Source: Deltaproteobacteria bacterium
GTDB lineage: Bacteria; Desulfobacterota; Desulfovibrionia; Desulfovibrionales; Desulfovibrionaceae
Length of the DNA: 12,147 nt
Direction: 5' to 3'
NCBI GenBank assembly: GCA_020861205.1
Contig: JAJBSY010000056.1
Location: 1 to 12,147, forward strand
Positions 1-7,441 of the stretch are shown here, in pieces. The notes under the pieces were generated by a model. It had not been told where the DNA came from and made no database searches. It saw only the letters and a program-made list of their open reading frames with translations. The translations under genes and the position numbers were made by a program. Each line of letters starts with the position of its first letter. Positions within the stretch are counted from its first letter, which is position 1.

Positions 1-4
1 GCAC

Positions 5-53
5 CCGCCAGATCCGAAACCGGGCTGGGATGGGGCTTCTCAACCTCCCCGGT
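5..53 (-). terminator. possible weak terminator hairpin after the EF-hand gene
   Basis: Just past the TAG stop (58-60), read leftwards, the arms ACCGGG (53-48) and CCCGGT (24-19) can pair around a GC-rich loop. Only three Ts follow the second arm, so the U-tract is poor. The position is right for a terminator but the structure is weak. The window ends a few bases further on, so nothing more can be judged. Confidence 0.2.
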
Positions 54-57
54 CCGG

Positions 58-1281
58 CTACTTCACGGGCGTCCAGGGAAGACGCACGTCAGGCCAGGTA
101 TGCCAAATCCATGCGCCGCAAACGGCGACGAGGATTCCGAGAACGAGCGCGAGCACCAGGGGCCAATGGCGCGACTTGCGGAGCGGATCGTTATAACTCC
201 TGCGCGCGTTGGGTGGTAAAACGGCCGTGCGCGTCAGCTGCTTGCCGAGGGGAAAGTTGATCGGCACCAGTTTGTTGATGGCCCAGCCCGATGCTTCAAG
301 AAGCGGGCCCAGGTTGCGTTTGCGCAGCTTGATCCAGGCGAGCACCACGGACGGTCCGGATATGAGCAGAAACGCGCCCAGGAACACCAGGGGAATCTCC
401 CACCAGGCCAGGGAAAACAAGGCCCGCGCGATGCTGGCGACAGCCGTGCCCAAGGCGCCCAGCGCCAGCCCGATGGCCGCGAAGATACCCATGCTTTTGC
501 CGATATCGAAAGCCGGGGCTTTGCCGGCTGTCGCATTCGTCGCGGTCGCACCGAGATTTTTGGTGATATCCGCCTGCTTGGACGCCGCGAGTTTGCCGAC
601 CTGGTCGCCGATCATCCGGGCGAAACGGCGATAGGGATCCCATACGGCCTGCCGGATGCTGATGGGGTTCAAAACCACCTTGGTCACGGTCGCGTCCCAG
701 TCCCGCCCGGAAGAATCGATAAAAACCCCGTTGCGCCCGACGACCAGCATGTCGGCGCCCCCGGCGGTCACGGCGGCCACGATGCCTTTCGTTTCCGTGC
801 CGGTTTCGGGTTTGTCCTTAATACGCGTGCATTGGCAGTAAACCAGACAGAGCTGGCTCAGGGTCGCGAGTTTGGAATGGGCTTCCACCTCGGTCACAGG
901 GAGGCACAGGCGGCAGCTCCTCCCATCGATATACAGCAGGCCGGACTGGAACATGGCATTGTGGCGGAACGAATAAAAGTCATAGAACGAAACGAAGTTC
1001 ATGAGCAGCCGGTGCAGGTGCGCGTGGTACAGTACCAGGCGTTCCAGGTCGGCGATATCCGTCGAGGCGGAAGGCGCTTCCGCGTCCTTTCGTATCAGGT
1101 CGAGCACCGCCGCCAACGTGCCGCCGTCGAGATACCTGTCTATGCGGTCCTCGCCGAGCTGGTCCGGAATACCCGTCGGTGCGACGGTCACCTTGGCAGC
1201 CGTCGCCGCGGGCTTTTTCGCCAGGGCGGCTTGATAGGGTTCAAACGATGCGAGCAACTTCTCCCAGTCCTGGCGGCTCAT
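58..1281 (-). CDS. C-terminal segment of the EF-hand membrane protein (407 aa from ATG 1281)
   Basis: This segment continues the frame of the preceding one after the TAA at 1428-1426. ATG 1281 is the first usable start after that stop; only a weak GGAAG precedes it, and starting here omits 48 codons of conserved-looking sequence, so independent translation is doubtful. About 260 soluble residues come first, with a CxxC (DGRSCRLC, residues 119-126) and a Cys cluster (LCLVYCQC, 144-151). Three hydrophobic segments follow at roughly 265-288, 293-317 and 373-393, with a basic stretch (KLRKR) after the second, so the protein should be membrane-anchored at its C-terminal end. The paired cysteines could bind a metal or form disulfides; nothing in the sequence settles that. 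I do not recognise an enzymatic fold. There is no sign of decay such as extra stops or frameshifts. Confidence 0.7.
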   Translation of the reverse strand: MSRQDWEKLLASFEPYQAALAKKPAATAAKVTVAPTGIPDQLGEDRIDRYLDGGTLAAVLDLIRKDAEAPSASTDIADLERLVLYHAHLHRLLMNFVSFYDFYSFRHNAMFQSGLLYIDGRSCRLCLPVTEVEAHSKLATLSQLCLVYCQCTRIKDKPETGTETKGIVAAVTAGGADMLVVGRNGVFIDSSGRDWDATVTKVVLNPISIRQAVWDPYRRFARMIGDQVGKLAASKQADITKNLGATATNATAGKAPAFDIGKSMGIFAAIGLALGALGTAVASIARALFSLAWWEIPLVFLGAFLLISGPSVVLAWIKLRKRNLGPLLEASGWAINKLVPINFPLGKQLTRTAVLPPNARRSYNDPLRKSRHWPLVLALVLGILVAVCGAWIWHTWPDVRLPWTPVK

Positions 1282-1425
1282 GGCTTCCGGATCGGCCAGC
1301 AGGGGACGGACAAGCTCACCCAGCCGCTGGATGCGTTTGCGCCAGGCCTGTTTGAGGCCCCGCGCGAGCGAGAGGGGCCGGTCCGGCGCGACCCGCGCGA
1401 GGGGAAGCTGCTCCAGGGACGCCGA

Positions 1426-2229
1426 TTACAAAAGACCGTGTTCCACCACAACGGGGCGATCTTCCTCCTTGGGGTCCGCGCAAGTCCACGGCGCGAAGGA
1501 GGCCATGTCGCAACGCAGAAAATAATCGTCGATCTTTCCGCGTAATTCCCCGACAAGTTTCCAGGCCTCGGCGGTACCGGGGCCCAAGGGTGTCGCGCTG
1601 TTGTCAACGGACTCGCGCCAGGTTTTCCAGGCTTTGAGGGTATCCACGAAGGCATTGGCTATTTCCGCGTTGATGCCCACGGCCCCGCTGGAATCCTCCA
1701 CGCCGCCGATGACGGCCAGGGCGTCCTTGATAAAGGCCGACGCCTCGGCCCCGAACGCCGCTTCCGGCTGGATGACGCCGTCCCCGTTGAAGGTGTTCTG
1801 TTCGGCGGTTTCCAGGGCCTTTGCCACGTCCGGATAGGATATGACGGCGGCATCGGGTTTCCCAAGTCCGGCCAGCACCGATTTGGCGGTTTGCCGGAGG
1901 TTCGCCCCGACGGGCGTTCGCGAGATCCTGTCAAGGGGCAGTTCGGCCGGCGCGTCAACCATGTCCGCCGGGTCGGCGAGGCGCGCGCAGAGCCATTTGA
2001 CGGCTTCCAGCACCTCGGGCATACGGATGCGGCCGTCCTTGTCCGTATCGAGCAGGGCCAGGGTGCGCGGATCGAATTCCAGCCCCGAAGCCGGGCAGCT
2101 CAGCGCGACCCAGAGCTTGGGATTGAGCTGGTCCAGATGCGCCAATTCTTCCGAAGTGGTCAACGTGGCCTGGTCAAGGCCACCCAGACGCTGAAAGTTC
2201 CATTTGACTCCTGAATCGGTAGCACTCAT
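1426..2229 (-). CDS. EF-hand domain protein, N-terminal segment (267 aa) ending at the premature TAA
   Basis: This segment is a soluble, acidic protein part with no signal peptide. The start at 2229 is chosen because AGGAG lies about 7 nt upstream; the frame is open for 28 more codons upstream, but those contain the leader and promoter. Residues 61-72 (DTDKDGRIRMPE) form a canonical calcium-binding EF-hand loop, with acidic or polar ligands at loop positions 1, 3 and 5, Gly at 6, Ile at 8 and Glu at 12. A second, degenerate loop near residues 147-158 keeps NGDGVI but lacks the first Asp and last Glu. Calcium binding is inferred from the loop alone. If translation stops at the TAA, the product loses the CxxC region and all membrane segments. 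The gene is monocistronic by position, with its own candidate promoter. Its function is unknown. Confidence 0.8.
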   Translation of the reverse strand: MSATDSGVKWNFQRLGGLDQATLTTSEELAHLDQLNPKLWVALSCPASGLEFDPRTLALLDTDKDGRIRMPEVLEAVKWLCARLADPADMVDAPAELPLDRISRTPVGANLRQTAKSVLAGLGKPDAAVISYPDVAKALETAEQNTFNGDGVIQPEAAFGAEASAFIKDALAVIGGVEDSSGAVGINAEIANAFVDTLKAWKTWRESVDNSATPLGPGTAEAWKLVGELRGKIDDYFLRCDMASFAPWTCADPKEEDRPVVVEHGLL

Positions 2230-2262
2230 GTCGATCTCCTGTTTCGCACACACAAACGGAAA

Positions 2263-2281
2263 GGCGCCCCTGGAAGCGCCG
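2263..2281 (-). repeat. short hairpin in the EF-hand gene leader
   Basis: GGCGC (2263-2267) and GCGCC (2276-2280) can pair in the predicted 5' leader, about 35 nt before the start codon. It is short and GC-rich and could be chance; no T-run follows. It may affect leader folding. Confidence 0.25.
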
Positions 2282-2301
2282 GACGGCCTCTCTTTCATGC
2301 C

Positions 2302-2330
2302 ACTATACGGCATTTGCCCCGTATGGAAAA
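2302..2330 (-). promoter_or_regulatory. candidate sigma70-type promoter of the EF-hand gene, with an inverted repeat in its spacer
   Basis: On the minus strand, TTTTCC (2330-2325) and TATAGT (2307-2302, 5 of 6 to consensus) are separated by exactly 17 nt. The predicted start lies about 65 nt upstream of ATG 2229. An inverted repeat, ATACGG/CCGTAT (2305-2310 and 2319-2324), fills most of the spacer and could be an operator. The -35 match is poor (3 of 6). This rests on pattern only. Confidence 0.4.
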
Positions 2331-2376
2331 TATTTTCAGCGTGACTTAGAAGCGAACGCGGGCGGCTTTCCGGCGG

Positions 2377-2407
2377 AAAAACCGCATCCGGAAAAACGGC
2401 CCGGATG
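2377..2407 (-). terminator. candidate terminator after the purA-holB-DUF523 cluster
   Basis: Just past the DUF523 stop (2414), the perfect 7-bp arms CATCCGG (2407-2401) and CCGGATG (2391-2385) enclose a 9-nt loop. CGGTTTTT follows on the minus strand, giving five Ts three bases after the stem. A second imperfect hairpin (GGTTTTTCC/GGAAAGCC region, about 2383-2363) follows at once. The placement between two minus-strand units fits an intrinsic terminator with a modest U-tract. Confidence 0.5.
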
Positions 2408-2413
2408 ACCCTG

Positions 2414-2842
2414 TTATAAAGAAAACGCTTCGTCGGAAATGACGACGATCCCGTTCTCCGCCAGAAGACGGGCTGTCAGGCCCCGGCCAGGCACGAGACG
2501 TGAGGCGAACGTGCCGTCGTAGATGAAACGCACGCCGCAAGAGGGGCTTCTTTCCTTGAGCACCGCGGTCGTTACACCACACTCCCGGGCTATGCCGAGG
2601 GCCGCGGCCGCTCCGCGGGCGAACGCGGCCGTCCTGTCAACGCCGCCCTTGTCCACCACGGCGGCTCCCCGGATCTCGCACGGATCGCGCGGAACCGGGA
2701 GGCCGCCCAGGACCTCGGGGCAAACCGGAATAACAAGCCCGCGAGCGAGAAGCTCCATAAGGTGCGGATGCATACCGCCGCGTCCGTCGTACCGGCATTG
2801 CACGCCGCACAGGCAGGCGCTGGCCACGATGCGTTCCGCCAT
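2414..2842 (-). CDS. DUF523 family protein (TudS-like), 142 aa
   Basis: This is a compact cytoplasmic protein of the usual DUF523 length. The family signatures are all present: SACLCGVQCRYDG (8-20), CPEVLGGLPVPR (41-52), the TAAFARGA region (71-78), LKERSPSCG (95-103), IYDG (107-110) and the C-terminal GLTARLL. Characterised DUF523 members (TudS) are thiouracil desulfidases carrying a [4Fe-4S] cluster held by three cysteines. Cys10, Cys41 and Cys102 are the natural candidates here, with the acidic CPE and the SPSCG serine as possible catalytic residues. The exact substrate is inference; a role in pyrimidine or tRNA thio-base metabolism is possible. ATG 2842 lies 2 nt after the holB TGA with only a weak upstream GGGA, so translation is probably coupled to holB. 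A hairpin terminator follows. Confidence 0.92.
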   Translation of the reverse strand: MAERIVASACLCGVQCRYDGRGGMHPHLMELLARGLVIPVCPEVLGGLPVPRDPCEIRGAAVVDKGGVDRTAAFARGAAAALGIARECGVTTAVLKERSPSCGVRFIYDGTFASRLVPGRGLTARLLAENGIVVISDEAFSL

Positions 2843-2844
2843 GC

Positions 2845-5195
<2,351 letters not shown>

Positions 5196-5269
5196 TCAGA
5201 CGTTGACCATAATCCCATTCCCCGCGTAAGGAAAAAAGAACAGACCGTCCCGGAACGGCACGGCCATGC

Positions 5270-5300
5270 AGTATAATGCCCGATTTTTTTGCCGCTGCAA
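5270..5300 (-). promoter_or_regulatory. candidate purA promoter
   Basis: On the minus strand, TATACT (5275-5270) is a good -10 (5 of 6). The best -35 is TTGCAG (5300-5295) at a long 19-nt spacing, so the assignment is tentative. It would give a leader of about 120 nt before ATG 5144. Confidence 0.28.
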
Positions 5301-5337
5301 AGTCCAAAATCTCCCCCTTTTCCCTTTTCGGCATTAT
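5273..5337. repeat. 8-bp inverted repeat pair in the purA / transglycosylase divergent region
   Basis: ATAATGCC (5273-5280) and its exact reverse complement GGCATTAT (5330-5337) are 57 bp apart centre to centre, in the 233-bp region between two divergent genes. The left arm overlaps a perfect plus-strand TATAAT (5272-5277) and the candidate minus-strand -10. The pair could be operator half-sites or the base of a long stem. With AT-rich spacer and only 8 bp it may be chance. Confidence 0.3.
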
Positions 5338-5377
5338 TTCGCTTTACAACGCGCGTCACCCCCACGTATGAGGTTTT

Positions 5378-6844
5378 ATGCATTATTCTCCGCTACGCTT
5401 ATGGCGAGCGTTACTGCCTGTTTTGATCCTTCTGGCCGGGAGCCTCGCTCTCTTGGCTTACTGGCCGGACAGGTTGCCCGCGGCTCACGGCGAGACCGCG
5501 ACCGCCTCGTCCGGGGAACCCTGGTCCGAGGGCGGCGTCCTGCGCGTCGGTTCTCCCGAGCCGCTGCGCCAGGCATCGGTTTTGTCCCCCTACGGGCCCG
5601 GTTTTGAATTCGAATTGGTGTCCGTTTTCTGCGCCGCCGCCGCCGCCAAACCCGTATGGGTGGCTGTGGCCGACAAGGATACCGGCCTGGCCATGCTGGA
5701 ACGCCGCGAGATCGATCTTCTCGTCGGTTTCTGGGGCGACACCCAGCGTTCCGGCGAATCGGGCGGACGGACGGGCGTCACCAAAGGCAAGGCTTACGCG
5801 CACTTCAATCCGGTGAGGATTTCCGGCGCCACGGTGCCCCGCCCGGACGGCGAGTCAACGGATGACGGCAAGGATCCCCGCGCGCAAAAGCCGCGTTCCG
5901 TTATCGAAGCCCTGGCCTGGACCTTCTCGTCGATCCTGTCCGCCTTCGGCGATACGCCGGGCCAGGACAAAGAAGGGCAGCCCTTCCCGGTCTTTTCGTT
6001 CGTCACGGACGGCCGGGGAGACGGCAAGGATATCGTGTTGCTTGACCCCGCCTCCTACGCCCTGTGGCTTCCCTTCATGGGGGACGTGAATTCCCGAAAG
6101 GTCGGGCAGACGACCCCGTACCGCTGGTTCTGGCGGAACGACGATTCCGTTCTGGCCGAACGCCTCGAGCAATTCTGGAAGGACCCCGCGCGGGATGCGG
6201 AGGTCGCAGAATTGACGGAACGCTATTTCGGCTTCCTGCCCAACACCCTGCGGCAGAGGGACATTCTGGAACTTGCGGAAGCGCTGGCGACCCGCCTGTC
6301 GAAGTATGAAACGTTCATCACGAACGCGGCAAAGGAAACCGGCGTCCCGCCCCTGCTGCTGGTCGCGGCCATTTACCAGGAATCGCGGTTCGACCCGGAC
6401 GCGGTCAGCGAGACGAAGGTGCGCGGCATCATGCAACTCACCGCCGCCACGGCCGAAATGCTCGGGGTGGACAGAACGGACCCGGAACAGTGCATCATGG
6501 GCGGCGCGCGGTATCTGCGCGATCTCTGGGAACGGGTCGGCGAGAAGGCCGCCAACGACTGGGACCGCTGGTTCATGGCCCTGGCCGCCTACAATCAGGG
6601 AATGAGCAACCTGAACAGAACCATCCGCCTTGCCCGTGAAATGGGGAAGAAAGGCAACAACTGGGCGGATTTGAAGCAGGCGTTTCCCCTTTTAACGAAC
6701 TGCAGGGGCGTGGAGGCCAAATCCTTCGTGGAACGGATACGGTACTACAACTTTATCCTGCACGGGCTAGTCGCCCTTGCGCCTGCTGAAACGCAGGACT
6801 TTGCACCGCTTCTTGGGCTTGCCGTCGCCGACGCCGACTTCTAG
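5378..6844 (+). CDS. MltF-like membrane-bound lytic transglycosylase, 488 aa
   Basis: This protein should cleave the MurNAc-GlcNAc bond of peptidoglycan non-hydrolytically, acting in the periplasm. Residues 10-28 are a hydrophobic signal or anchor with no lipobox cysteine, so it is probably tethered to the inner membrane. Residues about 52-288 resemble a solute-binding-protein domain (VLRVGSPEPL at the start, ERREIDLLVGF in the middle), although this half is divergent. Residues about 310-465 form the SLT domain: AIYQESRFDP (331-340) with the predicted catalytic Glu335, KVRGIMQLT (347-355), the DPEQCIMGGARYLRDL stretch and ALAAYNQG (401-408), all standard goose-lysozyme-like signatures. The order SBP then SLT is that of MltF. 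The start is supported by GAGG four bases upstream of ATG 5378. The last 26 codons overlap the convergent gene at 6767-7147. Confidence 0.9.
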   Translation: MHYSPLRLWRALLPVLILLAGSLALLAYWPDRLPAAHGETATASSGEPWSEGGVLRVGSPEPLRQASVLSPYGPGFEFELVSVFCAAAAAKPVWVAVADKDTGLAMLERREIDLLVGFWGDTQRSGESGGRTGVTKGKAYAHFNPVRISGATVPRPDGESTDDGKDPRAQKPRSVIEALAWTFSSILSAFGDTPGQDKEGQPFPVFSFVTDGRGDGKDIVLLDPASYALWLPFMGDVNSRKVGQTTPYRWFWRNDDSVLAERLEQFWKDPARDAEVAELTERYFGFLPNTLRQRDILELAEALATRLSKYETFITNAAKETGVPPLLLVAAIYQESRFDPDAVSETKVRGIMQLTAATAEMLGVDRTDPEQCIMGGARYLRDLWERVGEKAANDWDRWFMALAAYNQGMSNLNRTIRLAREMGKKGNNWADLKQAFPLLTNCRGVEAKSFVERIRYYNFILHGLVALAPAETQDFAPLLGLAVADADF

Positions 6845-7147
6845 CCGCCGCTCGGCGGAATCCTCGCTCTTTTTTCCCTGCTGCTCAAACCAGGCCCTGG
6901 TTTTATCCAGCCCCGGCAGCGGCGTGTCCGCCCGCGCGGTTTCCAGCCCGGCGGCGAGATGCTGGTTGAACAGCTGGTTCTTCAGCCGCACGGCCTGAAT
7001 GAGGCTGAACACGATGGCGGCCTCTTCCCAGCGTTTCGTCGGCTCGAAGCGTTCCACTATCGTGGCGTACTTGTCCCAGAGAGCTATAAGCGACGCCTCG
7101 TCATACGCGTTCAGTTGACGGGCCATTTTCTGCAGCATACGTTCCAT
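6767..7147 (-). CDS. conserved hypothetical protein, 126 aa
   Basis: I do not recognise a named family, but the protein looks real. It is helical and charged, with no signal peptide or membrane segment. A Trp-rich acidic/basic core spans residues 15-65 (EASLIALWDKYATIVERFEP, RWEEAAIVFSLIQAVRLKNQLFN), a Pro/Gly linker lies near 73-80, and a strongly basic tail ends KKRCKVLRFSRRKGD. I recall similar small proteins in Desulfovibrio-type genomes, which is memory rather than a search. The start at 7147 has GGGAAGGA about 6-8 nt upstream. The coding end overlaps the 3' end of the convergent transglycosylase gene by 78 nt. The helical core plus basic tail would suit a protein- or nucleic-acid-binding role, but that is speculation. 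Confidence 0.72.
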   Translation of the reverse strand: MERMLQKMARQLNAYDEASLIALWDKYATIVERFEPTKRWEEAAIVFSLIQAVRLKNQLFNQHLAAGLETARADTPLPGLDKTRAWFEQQGKKSEDSAERRLEVGVGDGKPKKRCKVLRFSRRKGD

Positions 7148-7183
7148 GGTGTTCCTTCCCTCAAACCTCGCGTCCTGGAATTA

Positions 7184-7209
7184 TCCGCCGAAAAAACAAG
7201 GGCGGCGGA
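7184..7209. repeat. 7-bp inverted repeat upstream of the 126-aa gene
   Basis: TCCGCCG (7184-7190) and CGGCGGA (7203-7209) are perfect arms around a 12-nt A-rich spacer, 37 nt upstream of ATG 7147. This could be a leader hairpin or an operator. The spacer holds an A6 run on the plus strand, so on the minus strand the Ts lie inside the loop, not after the stem; a terminator is therefore unlikely. Confidence 0.35.
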
Positions 7210-7258
7210 AAAGGAATCCGGACACGGTTAATCAGGATACGGCAAAGCGTGCTGTGCC

Positions 7259-7298
7259 GCAAATGGAATTTGCCCGCCGGCCCCGTCTGTGCTAGTAA
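7259..7298 (+). promoter_or_regulatory. candidate promoter with palindrome upstream of the AICAR formyltransferase gene
   Basis: GCAAAT-GGA-ATTTGC (7259-7273) is a perfect 6-bp inverted repeat with a 3-nt centre. Its right end overlaps TTGCCC (7270-7275, 4 of 6 to -35), which lies 17 nt from a poor -10, TAGTAA (7293-7298). The palindrome is more convincing than the promoter and could be a repressor or activator site for either divergent gene. I see no ZTP (pfl) or purine riboswitch signature in the leader. Confidence 0.25.
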
Positions 7299-7355
7299 CT
7301 CTCCGGCGGCCACGTTCGCCGCGAAAAAAAACGCGCTACCGTCCCGAAGCGCCCC

Positions 7356-7374
7356 CCGCCGCCCGAACCGGCGG
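7356..7374 (+). repeat. GC-rich hairpin in the leader of the AICAR formyltransferase gene
   Basis: CCGCCG (7356-7361) and CGGCGG (7369-7374) pair around a 7-nt loop. No T-run follows; TTGACT comes a few bases later, without a good -10. Three ACCGG copies (7400, 7412, 7430) follow before the start codon, the last running into the Shine-Dalgarno GGAGG. A leader fold that masks the ribosome site is possible but unproven. Confidence 0.3.
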
Positions 7375-7441
7375 AGGCTTGACTAAAAGGGCTGCCGCGA
7401 CCGGCGCTTGTACCGGCCGGAGCCTGTTTACCGGAGGTTCC

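Larger units (their letters stand above)
58..2229 (-). pseudogene. EF-hand, Cys-containing membrane protein gene interrupted by one in-frame stop
   Basis: Read on the minus strand from ATG 2229 to TAG 58-60, this is one continuous frame of 724 codons broken only by TAA at 1428-1426 (codon 268). Between the TAA and the next ATG (1281) lie 48 further sense codons that still read like protein, including LEQLPLARVAPDRPL. No insertion or deletion is needed to join the halves. I recall a roughly 700-residue family of unknown function in Desulfovibrio-type bacteria with this layout: N-terminal KWNF...GGLDQ and an EF-hand loop, a middle RSCxLCLPV motif, and a hydrophobic C-terminal third. That recollection is not a search result. 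Causes could be a nonsense mutation (for example GAA or CAA to TAA), a base-call error, or readthrough. TAA is neither the selenocysteine nor the pyrrolysine codon. The two reading segments are described separately. Confidence 0.7.

Noticed and set aside
832..1545. 237-codon plus-strand frame across the premature stop of the EF-hand gene
   Set aside because: Considered as a reason for the TAA, but its translation is shadow-like (many Arg, Gln, Val) while the minus-strand frame carries the recognisable protein on both sides.
1278..1655. Frameshift as explanation for the split EF-hand gene
   Set aside because: The alternative minus frames here are Arg/Pro/Ser-rich nonsense. The original frame continues unchanged through the TAA, so no indel is needed.
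5203..5232. TTGACC (5203-5208) as a plus-strand -35 for the transglycosylase gene
   Set aside because: A good -35 by itself, but no acceptable -10 occurs 16-18 nt downstream.
5343..5372. TTTACA / TATGAG as a promoter for the transglycosylase gene
   Set aside because: Transcription would start at the start codon and remove the ribosome site.
7289..7441. 51-codon N-terminal extension of the formyltransferase from GTG 7289
   Set aside because: Arg/Pro-rich, lacks a ribosome site, and the ATG at 7442 has GGAGG and a family-like N-terminus.
7148..7441. ZTP or purine riboswitch ahead of the formyltransferase
   Set aside because: The position is right for such a riboswitch, but the conserved core sequences I know for these motifs are not seen.
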